This document shows positions 14,719 through 21,461 of a stretch of 22,886 nucleotides of DNA, one piece after another. Position 1 is the stretch's first letter, and each line of letters begins with the position of its first letter. The DNA is from Spirochaetaceae bacterium (GTDB lineage: Bacteria > Spirochaetota > Spirochaetia > B11-G9). Location of the stretch: assembly GCA_030633365.1 (NCBI GenBank), contig DAOVSY010000008.1, positions 1-22,886 on the forward strand, written 5' to 3'. The notes beneath the pieces are model-generated. The model ran no database searches. It had not been told where the DNA came from and saw only the letters and a list, made by a program, of their open reading frames with translations. Both the position numbers and the translations under genes were made by a program.

Positions 14719-16965
14719 ATGAAAAAAACATTTGATTTAATTTGTAGTGTCAGAGAACTTACAAGTATATTCAGCACTAAGACAAATGTAAGAGGACTCC
14801 TTAATATAGTTGTAAAACTTGTTGCAAAGCATATGCAGACAGCTGCATGTTCTATTTTCCTGTATGATGATACTTCAGAAGAACTTGTATTAAGGGCAAC
14901 TTCGGGTTTAAATCCTGATTTTGTTGGAAATATAAGATTGGCCTCAGGAGAGGGAATTACTGGACGTTCCATGAAAGAACGACGTCCTATAAATATTCCC
15001 AGAGGAGCTGATGATCCTACATATAAACATGTTCCAGGCATGGATGAAGAACAGTATAATTCTATTCTGGCAGTACCCATGCTGTATCAATCAAAAATAC
15101 TTGGTGTCCTGGTTCTGGAGGATCCTACCCCAGATTACTATGATAATCACGATATAAAATCTTTAGAGGCTATAACCTCCCAACTCGCAACATTTCTTGA
15201 AAATGCCAGATCTTTAATACAGTTGGATAAAAATACTGGCGAACAGCATAAAAAGACATTTAATGTACGTAAAAAATACTATAAAGGTACGTCTGTTTCT
15301 AAAGGGATTGCAATTGGAAATGCTCTGTTTCTATCTACATTTAAAGATGATATTTTCTTGACAATAGAGAATTTAAAATATATTGAGACCCTGGGAGCTT
15401 TCGAAGAATCACTGGAACTGTCAATTACACAATTGGAAAAATTACAGACTAAAATGGATGAAAATTTATCTGAAGCAGGGTCACTCATATTTGCATCACA
15501 TCTTTTGATGCTAAGTGATGATGATTTTTCCGGTTCCATACGATCTTATATTAATTCCGGAGAACAACCTTCATTATCAATAATAAAGGTAGTTAATGAG
15601 TATATAGAATTATTTAGGAATAGCAGGAATTCTTCTGTTCAGGAAAAAATTCTTGATCTTAAAGATATTGGACATAGACTTTTAACTAATTTAACCGAAG
15701 AAAATAAAGATGAAGGCGATTACACCGGACAGATTATAATTGCAAAAGATCTAATGCCTTCAGAATTGGTTAAATTAGCTGCTCAGCATACTGAAGGTTT
15801 TGTTCTCCATGGAACGGGGGCAACAAGTCATATATCTATTCTTGCAAAATCATTGGATATTCCAGTAATATTTTTATCCGATAACGATTTTTTTAAATCT
15901 ACAGAAAATGATTTAATTATTATAGATGCTTTCCAGTCAACTGTAATTGTAGATCCAAATACAGAATTGATAAACAAATATTTAACAAATTTAAAACAGT
16001 TAAAAGAAAAAGACACTGCTAAACCTGACTTTTTGGAGAAAGCTGTCACCATAGACGGACGTAAAATAAAAGTACAGGCCAATATAAATATTTTAAGTGA
16101 TGCAAGATCCGCAAAGGAATTAAAAACTGAAGGAGTTGGATTGTATCGTAGTGAATTCCTTTTTCTTATTCGAAATAATTTTCCTTCTGAAGAAGAGCAG
16201 TATTTAATCTATCGTCGATTGTTGGAACGTATGGGAGATGTTGTATTTAGAACCCTGGATATTGGAGGGGATAAAATCCTTGGTACAGCAGAAGAACTGG
16301 AACAAAATCCATTTATGGGTTTAAGAGGTATTAGATATAGTCTTAGAAATACAGATATATTTACTGTACAATTACGTTCATTACTTAGAGCTGGAGCTGG
16401 ATATAAACTTAAAATTCTCTTTCCTTTAATAACTGGAATAGAGGATTTTAGAGAAGCGGTTGCTATTGTAAATAATTCAATTACTGATTTAATAAATGAA
16501 GGAATTGAATGTATGGATAAACCTGAAATAGGTGTTATGATAGAACTTCCTTCTGCTGTTATGATGGTGAATGAGCTGGCTGAAGAAGCAGATTTTTTAA
16601 GTATAGGAACAAATGACCTTGTTCAATATATTCTTGGTGTTGATAGAAATAATGATCAGATTGCTGATCTTTATATTCCACAGCATCCTTCTGTGCTGCG
16701 TGCTCTTAATAAGATAAGTAAAGCTGCAGAAAAGTATAAATGTCCATTATCTGTATGTGGAAATGCAGCTGCAGATCCGGATATGCTTGAATATTTTATT
16801 GGCCTTGGTATAAGTACATTTAGTACAAATCACAGTATGATACAATTTATAAGGCGCCAAATAAGTGAAATAAATTACAGTCATGCAAAATACTTTACTA
16901 AAAAATGTCTGGATGCAAAAACTGTTAAAGATATTCAAAATTTAATTGGAAAGAAAAGAGTATAA
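14719..16965 (+). CDS. ptsP: GAF-domain phosphoenolpyruvate-protein phosphotransferase (PtsP/EI-Ntr-like)
   Basis: The 748-residue protein couples an N-terminal GAF sensor domain (about 20-165) to a complete PTS enzyme I module: an HPr-binding helical region (about 190-320), the phosphohistidine domain with T-S-H at His371, and the PEP-binding TIM barrel with F-R-T-L-D-I-G-G-D-K, N-P-F-M-G-L-R-G-I-R, G-T-N-D-L-V-Q-Y and active-site Cys680 in S-V-C-G. This is the architecture of PtsP, which passes phosphate from PEP to an NPr/HPr protein mainly for regulation. Around His371 the sequence departs from the enzyme I consensus (T-G-A-T-S-H-I-S-I-L-A-K instead of G-G-x-T-S-H-T/S-x-x-x-A-R), but the catalytic residues are kept. 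GGAG lies 8 bases before the ATG. It is probably co-transcribed with mfd. No HPr or EII gene is in the window. Confidence 0.92.
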   Translation: MKKTFDLICSVRELTSIFSTKTNVRGLLNIVVKLVAKHMQTAACSIFLYDDTSEELVLRATSGLNPDFVGNIRLASGEGITGRSMKERRPINIPRGADDPTYKHVPGMDEEQYNSILAVPMLYQSKILGVLVLEDPTPDYYDNHDIKSLEAITSQLATFLENARSLIQLDKNTGEQHKKTFNVRKKYYKGTSVSKGIAIGNALFLSTFKDDIFLTIENLKYIETLGAFEESLELSITQLEKLQTKMDENLSEAGSLIFASHLLMLSDDDFSGSIRSYINSGEQPSLSIIKVVNEYIELFRNSRNSSVQEKILDLKDIGHRLLTNLTEENKDEGDYTGQIIIAKDLMPSELVKLAAQHTEGFVLHGTGATSHISILAKSLDIPVIFLSDNDFFKSTENDLIIIDAFQSTVIVDPNTELINKYLTNLKQLKEKDTAKPDFLEKAVTIDGRKIKVQANINILSDARSAKELKTEGVGLYRSEFLFLIRNNFPSEEEQYLIYRRLLERMGDVVFRTLDIGGDKILGTAEELEQNPFMGLRGIRYSLRNTDIFTVQLRSLLRAGAGYKLKILFPLITGIEDFREAVAIVNNSITDLINEGIECMDKPEIGVMIELPSAVMMVNELAEEADFLSIGTNDLVQYILGVDRNNDQIADLYIPQHPSVLRALNKISKAAEKYKCPLSVCGNAAADPDMLEYFIGLGISTFSTNHSMIQFIRRQISEINYSHAKYFTKKCLDAKTVKDIQNLIGKKRV

Positions 16966-16997
16966 GTTAGCAAAATACACAGTTATTTGAAATTCTC

Positions 16998-17026
16998 TTG
17001 CAAAAATAACATAATTCCAATAATAT
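16998..17026 (+). promoter_or_regulatory. Candidate promoter placing the transcript start at the trmB ATG
   Basis: TTGCAA (16998-17003) and TAATAT (17021-17026) are separated by exactly 17 bases. The last -10 base is followed by only six bases before the A of the trmB ATG at 17033, the normal distance to a transcription start. No Shine-Dalgarno-like sequence lies in the 30 bases upstream of that ATG, so the transcript may be leaderless. Confidence 0.5.
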
Positions 17027-17032
17027 CCGTAC

Positions 17033-17710
17033 ATGACAGATACCGGCAAAAATGATATAAAAAGCTATGTATTAAGAGTTGGACGTTTAAGTAATCTTCA
17101 GCAACGAGCTGTAGAAAAACTTTCCGGGCAATTTTGTATTCCTTTTAAAGCTGAAATTCTTAATTTACAGCAAATATTTGGTAATAAAAACCCAGTAGTA
17201 TTAGAAATCGGTTTTGGAATGGGACATGCCACTTTAGAAATTGCTGAGAAAAATAGAAATAAAAATTATATTGCCATAGAAGTACATACTCCTGGAGTAG
17301 GTAAGGTTTTAAGTGAAATTGAAAAACATAATCTTACAAATCTTAGAATAATACAATATGATGCAGTTCAGGTAATTAGAAATATGATTCCTTTAGCCAG
17401 TCTTGAAGGTGTTCATATATTTTTCCCGGATCCCTGGCCTAAGAAAAAACATCATAAAAGACGCCTTATTCAAAATGGTTTTATTAAGGAACTTATTTTG
17501 TTAATTAGTAAAGGTGGATATATTTATATTGCGACAGACTGGGAGGACTATGCTCAGCAAATAATACTTGTTTTAGATCAAATTAGTGAATTAAAAAATA
17601 TGTATAATAAATTTGCAAAAAAAATTGAGTGGCGTCCAGATACAAATTTTGAAAAAAAAGGTTTAGCTAAAAACCATATAATTAGAGATATCTGGTATGA
17701 AATAAAATAG
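17033..17710 (+). CDS. trmB: tRNA (guanine-N7-)-methyltransferase
   Basis: TrmB makes m7G46 in the tRNA variable loop using S-adenosylmethionine. The 225-residue protein has the SAM-binding V-L-E-I-G-F-G-M-G-H at 56-65, the acidic strand end A-I-E-V-H near 81-85, and the family hallmark F-F-P-D-P-W-P-K-K-K-H-H-K-R-R-L at 130-145. A late T-D-W-E-D-Y (164-169) and T-N-F-E-x-K-G (about 203-209) follow. The length is normal. The N-terminus (R-V-G-R-L-S-N-L-Q-Q-R-A) fits the family after about 12 residues, supporting the ATG at 17033. That start lacks a ribosome binding site and sits just downstream of a promoter-like pair. Citrate synthase follows after 20 bases with its own strong ribosome site. 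Confidence 0.95.
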   Translation: MTDTGKNDIKSYVLRVGRLSNLQQRAVEKLSGQFCIPFKAEILNLQQIFGNKNPVVLEIGFGMGHATLEIAEKNRNKNYIAIEVHTPGVGKVLSEIEKHNLTNLRIIQYDAVQVIRNMIPLASLEGVHIFFPDPWPKKKHHKRRLIQNGFIKELILLISKGGYIYIATDWEDYAQQIILVLDQISELKNMYNKFAKKIEWRPDTNFEKKGLAKNHIIRDIWYEIK

Positions 17711-17730
17711 AATATCAAGGAGTTTGTCTT

Positions 17731-19086
17731 ATGAAATCGGTTAATGAAAATGATTTAAAAAAATATAGTGACCTTGCAGAGAAAAATAATATTATAGATC
17801 CTGCAAGATTTGGTAACTACGATGTAAAACGGGGTTTAAGAAACAGCGACGGTACCGGAGTTCTTGTTGGTCTGACTCAAATTGGTGATGTCCATGGATA
17901 CATTGTCGATGAAAATGAAAAAGTTCCTGTAGAAGGAAGATTACGTTACAGGGGTATAGATATAAAAGATCTTACAGAAGGATTTTTAAAAGAAGGACGT
18001 TTTGGTTTTGAAGAAACTGTTTATTTACTACTATTTGGAGAACTTCCAAAGCAGGGTGAACTGGATTCTTTTATAAATATACTAGCAGATAATAGAAAAC
18101 TTCCCAAAAGTTTTATAGAAGATATGATCCTTAAAGCTCCAAGTTCCAATATTATGAATAAATTGGCCAGATCGGTCCTGGCAGCTTATTCTTATGATAA
18201 AAATCCGGAAGATCTTTCTATAGAAAATTGTTTACGACAAAGTATTCAGTTAATTTCATGGTTTCCTATTTTTGTAGCTTACGCTTATCAGGCTAAAAAA
18301 CATTATCATGATAATGAAACTCTTTTTATTCATGCACCGGATCCTGCATTAAGTACTTCCGAAAATTTGCTAATGCTTATTCGCCCGGATAAAAAATATA
18401 CTGTTGTAGAAGCAGAATTATTGGATTTATGCCTTGTTCTTCATGCCGAACATGGAGGTGGAAATAATTCAACCTTTTCAATACACCTTATTTCTTCTTC
18501 TTCCACAGATACATATTCAGCTGTCGCGGCTGCAATTGGATCTCTTAAAGGTGCAAAACACGGTGGTGCAAATATTAAAGTTATTAATATGCTTGATAAC
18601 ATTAAGAAAAATGTTAAGGACTGGAAAAATAAAGAAGAAGTAGCTGCTTATCTTGCTAAGATTATAAAGAAAAAAGCATTTGATAAAACTGGATTAATTT
18701 ACGGAATGGGCCATGCCGTTTATACATATTCCGATCCCCGGGCTGTATTATTAAAAACAAAAGCACGAAAACTTGCAAGATTGAAAGGTGTTGAAGACGA
18801 ATTTGATCTTCTTAATTTAGTAGAAGAACTTACACCAACTGTTTTTGCAGAAGTAAAAGGAAATACCAAAGTTATATCTGCAAATGTAGATTTCTATTCA
18901 GGCTTTGTTTACAGGCTTCTCGGTATTCCGGAAGATCTGTATACACCTATCTTTGCAATAGCGAGAATTGCCGGTTGGAGTGCTCATCGGATAGAAGAAT
19001 CACTAAACGGTGGTAGAATTATGCGTCCTGCCTATAAGCATATTAAAAATCCAGGTAAAGAATTTACACCTATTGCTAAAAGATAA
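17731..19086 (+). CDS. gltA: Citrate synthase (Si type)
   Basis: Citrate synthase condenses oxaloacetate and acetyl-CoA. The catalytic triad is recognisable: His277 in A-K-H-G-G-A-N, His328 in G-M-G-H-A-V-Y, and Asp387 in N-V-D-F-Y-S-G. R-Y-R-G-I-D-I-K-D-L near 72-81 and the earlier H-A-E-H-G-G-G-N-N-S-T-F are also typical. The 451 residues place it with the longer citrate synthases found in several anaerobes rather than the roughly 380-residue archaeal-type form. AAGGAG lies 9 bases before the ATG and the gene starts 20 bases after trmB. No other TCA-cycle gene is in the window, so it may serve 2-oxoglutarate and glutamate synthesis rather than respiration. A methylcitrate synthase side activity cannot be excluded from sequence alone. 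Confidence 0.92.
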   Translation: MKSVNENDLKKYSDLAEKNNIIDPARFGNYDVKRGLRNSDGTGVLVGLTQIGDVHGYIVDENEKVPVEGRLRYRGIDIKDLTEGFLKEGRFGFEETVYLLLFGELPKQGELDSFINILADNRKLPKSFIEDMILKAPSSNIMNKLARSVLAAYSYDKNPEDLSIENCLRQSIQLISWFPIFVAYAYQAKKHYHDNETLFIHAPDPALSTSENLLMLIRPDKKYTVVEAELLDLCLVLHAEHGGGNNSTFSIHLISSSSTDTYSAVAAAIGSLKGAKHGGANIKVINMLDNIKKNVKDWKNKEEVAAYLAKIIKKKAFDKTGLIYGMGHAVYTYSDPRAVLLKTKARKLARLKGVEDEFDLLNLVEELTPTVFAEVKGNTKVISANVDFYSGFVYRLLGIPEDLYTPIFAIARIAGWSAHRIEESLNGGRIMRPAYKHIKNPGKEFTPIAKR

Positions 19087-19105
19087 AAACCTGGATTACA
19101 AATAG

Positions 19106-19137
19106 AAAAAAAGTCCATCCTTTTTACAAGGATGGAC
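19106..19137 (-). terminator. Intrinsic terminator between citrate synthase and the EF-G-II-like gene
   Basis: A perfect 10-bp stem (19113-19122 with 19128-19137, GTCCATCCTT and complement) and a 5-base loop are followed on the minus strand by seven T residues (19106-19112), ending the EF-G-like transcript. On the plus side only a weak run of five T lies seven bases after the stem, so it may also act, less well, for citrate synthase. Confidence 0.85.
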
Positions 19138-19162
19138 CGATCAATTTTTATTATAAAAATTA

Positions 19163-21232
19163 TTATTCTAATTTCTGTGATGCTTTAATAACCGCTTCAG
19201 ATATTTTTCCGGAAATAGTGGAGTAGTGATCAAACTCCATTTCAAATGATCCTGTACCGGATGTAATGGACTTAATATCAATTGAATATCTTTGAAGTTC
19301 AGACTGGGGAACTTCTGCATCAACCTCAAGAATCCCACCTCCAAGATCTTCCTGACCCAAAACTTTTGCTCGTTTTGAACTTAAATCTGAAAGTATATCT
19401 CCAATATAGTTTGCAGTTACAAACACCTTAAGTGCCATTATAGGTTCAAGTAATTTTACTCCGGCTTTTTCCAGGGCAACCTTCATTGCACCCTTTCCAG
19501 CCAGTTTAAACGCCATTTCCGATGAATCAACAGGGTGTTCCTTACCATCAATAATTGTTGCCTGTATATCATCAATAGGGTAACCTGCCAAATATCCCTC
19601 TGCCATAGCTTCCAGAATACCTTTTTCAATACCAGGCATATAACCCTTGGATATAGATCCGCCTTTTATTGCATTTATAAATTCGAAACGTGATCCTCTT
19701 GGCAGAGACTTTATACTCAGAAGAACTTTCCCATACTGTCCATGACCTCCGGATTGTTTTTTATGGGCATATTCTGCTTCGGAAGATTTTGTAATTGCTT
19801 CCCTGTAAGCTATTTTAGGTATTCTTTTCTCTACCTGAATTTTCTGTTTTTCTATAATTTTATTTAGTATAATTCCTAAATGAAGTTCTCCCATGCCGGA
19901 AATTACATTTTCTTTTGTTTCCTTATTAAATTCCATCTGAAAGGTAAGATCTTCTTCTGAGACTTTGTGTAAAAAATCATTAAGTTTATCTTCTTCTTTT
20001 TTACTTGCAGCTGAAACAGCGATGGCATAAATTGGATGAGGTAAGGCCAGTTGTTTAAAATGAATAAATCTGTCAGAAGAACATATGGTGTCGTTTGTTC
20101 TAATGGTATCAAGTTTTACAAGTATTCCAATATCTCCTGCAATCAGCTCTTTTACTTCAACTAATTTTTTTCCAATAGCTTTGTAAATTTTTGAGTTCTT
20201 CTCTTTTTTTTCTTCTCTGGAATTATAAATTTCCGTATCAGAATTTAAAACTCCTGAAACTACTTTAATAAAAGATAATTTACCGGAAAACTGATCCATA
20301 CTGGTTTTAAATACAAATGAACTAAAAGAGTCATCCTTGGATATTGGAACATCTCTATCTTCAGAATCTGATCCAACTGCAATTTCAGTGAAGCATGCAG
20401 GAGATGGAGCTGTATTTGAAATAAAGTTTAAAAGAGATGTAATTCCGTTTTTCTTTAAAGTACTTCCACAAAGAACGGGTACAATCTTGTAATTTTGAAG
20501 GCCTTCCTTTAATCCTAAGCGGATATCTTCCGGAGAGAGAGTTCCTTCCTCAAAATATTTTTCCATTAAATCGTCATCACCTTCTGCGGCAGCTTCAATA
20601 AGCTTCAGACGATAGTCTTCAACAAGATCATGCATATCAGCAGGAATATCCACAGCCAGATCTTTTTCTCCTGATTCATGAACAAGATACGCTTTATTTT
20701 CAATTAAATTAACTATTCCTTTATATTCGTCCCCGGAACCAATAGGGATAGTAACAGGTACAAATGTTTTTTCAAATTTATCATTCAGATCTTCAAAAGC
20801 AAAATCAAAACTTGCTCTGTCTTTATCAAGTTTATTTATAAAAACTATTCTGGGCATTCTTCTGTTGTTCAGACGTCTCCATAACTTTATGGTTTCAATC
20901 TGGACAGCATCAACTGCATCAACCATCATTATAGATGATTCAGTTGCTCTATAGGCACAAACAACTTCACCAACAAAATCTGCAACACCAGGTGTATCCA
21001 GAATGTTGAATTGTTTGTTGTTCCACTCTAAACTGGACAGAGAAGTGTGTATGGATATTTTCCTTCCAATTTCTTCATCAGTATGGTCACTTACGCTTTT
21101 CCCTGAATCAGGGAGTTCCGCTTTTGGAATAACACCACCTACATAGAGCATTTGCTCTAAAAGGGAGGTTTTTCCAGTGCTTCCGTGTCCAACCAGAGAG
21201 ATGTTTCGGATGTCAGCAGTGGTAAAACTCAT
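19163..21232 (-). CDS. Elongation factor G-II-like GTPase (EF-G paralogue)
   Basis: This 689-residue protein has all five EF-G domains but belongs to the divergent EF-G-II (FusA2-like) group. G1 is G-H-G-S-T-G-K-T at 15-22 (canonical EF-G has G-H-x-D-A-G-K-T). Switch I reads K-I-S-I with Ser60 where Thr is usual. G3 is D-T-P-G-V-A-D-F at 79-86, so the residue after D-T-P-G, normally the catalytic His, is Val83. G4 is N-K-L-D at 133-136. Domain III G-M-G-E-L-H-L-G-I and a C-terminal S-G-T-G-S-F-E-M-E-F are present. Some EF-G-II proteins bind GTP but hydrolyse it poorly on ribosomes; whether that applies here is unknown. GGAGG lies 4-5 bases before the ATG, and a strong promoter and terminator make it an independent unit. 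Confidence 0.9.
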   Translation of the reverse strand: MSFTTADIRNISLVGHGSTGKTSLLEQMLYVGGVIPKAELPDSGKSVSDHTDEEIGRKISIHTSLSSLEWNNKQFNILDTPGVADFVGEVVCAYRATESSIMMVDAVDAVQIETIKLWRRLNNRRMPRIVFINKLDKDRASFDFAFEDLNDKFEKTFVPVTIPIGSGDEYKGIVNLIENKAYLVHESGEKDLAVDIPADMHDLVEDYRLKLIEAAAEGDDDLMEKYFEEGTLSPEDIRLGLKEGLQNYKIVPVLCGSTLKKNGITSLLNFISNTAPSPACFTEIAVGSDSEDRDVPISKDDSFSSFVFKTSMDQFSGKLSFIKVVSGVLNSDTEIYNSREEKKEKNSKIYKAIGKKLVEVKELIAGDIGILVKLDTIRTNDTICSSDRFIHFKQLALPHPIYAIAVSAASKKEEDKLNDFLHKVSEEDLTFQMEFNKETKENVISGMGELHLGIILNKIIEKQKIQVEKRIPKIAYREAITKSSEAEYAHKKQSGGHGQYGKVLLSIKSLPRGSRFEFINAIKGGSISKGYMPGIEKGILEAMAEGYLAGYPIDDIQATIIDGKEHPVDSSEMAFKLAGKGAMKVALEKAGVKLLEPIMALKVFVTANYIGDILSDLSSKRAKVLGQEDLGGGILEVDAEVPQSELQRYSIDIKSITSGTGSFEMEFDHYSTISGKISEAVIKASQKLE

Positions 21233-21265
21233 ATTTCCTCCATTTAATTAGTAACAAGATTCCTA

Positions 21266-21294
21266 ACTATAAAAGCAGAATTTAGAGTTGTCAA
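21266..21294 (-). promoter_or_regulatory. Promoter of the EF-G-II-like gene (TTGACA-17-TATAGT)
   Basis: On the minus strand a perfect -35 TTGACA (plus 21289-21294), a 17-base spacer and -10 TATAGT (plus 21266-21271) predict a start near 21259 and a leader of about 27 bases that includes the GGAGG ribosome site. It lies between the REP-like element and the gene, so the gene need not rely on transcription from the upstream EF-G. Confidence 0.8.
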
Positions 21295-21306
21295 CTAAAA
21301 ACTTGT

Positions 21307-21454
21307 CTCGATACATTTTGCTGGGGCAAAACACTCGACAACCGGTGCTTCGATCACTTCGATACATGACTTCGTCGCACTCAGTGGCTGAACCCTCGTA
21401 CCCCGAGTGATTTAGTCCCACCCAATATTTTACTATAAAAGAAATAGTATCGAG
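21307..21454. repeat. REP/MITE-like compound palindromic element with 8-bp terminal inverted repeats
   Basis: The 148-base element fills most of the gap between the two EF-G genes and is visibly richer in GC than its surroundings. It starts with CTCGATAC (21307-21314) and ends with the exact complement GTATCGAG (21447-21454). Inside are several stem-loops: TTTTGC-TGGG-GCAAAA (21316-21331), CTCG-TACCC-CGAG (21395-21407) and TTTTA-CTA-TAAAA (within about 21428-21440). The box pair TCGATACAT ... CACTC occurs twice in the same orientation (from 21308 and from 21359), and CACTCG (21332-21337) recurs inverted as CGAGTG (21404-21409). It holds no plausible gene. It ends 7 bases beyond the stop of the upstream EF-G. 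Copy number elsewhere cannot be judged from one window. Confidence 0.6.
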
Positions 21455-21461
21455 GGATATC

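Noticed and set aside
14610..15080. Open minus-strand frame of 156 codons across the mfd/ptsP junction
   Set aside because: It is antisense to two well-supported genes and has no family signature or ribosome site.
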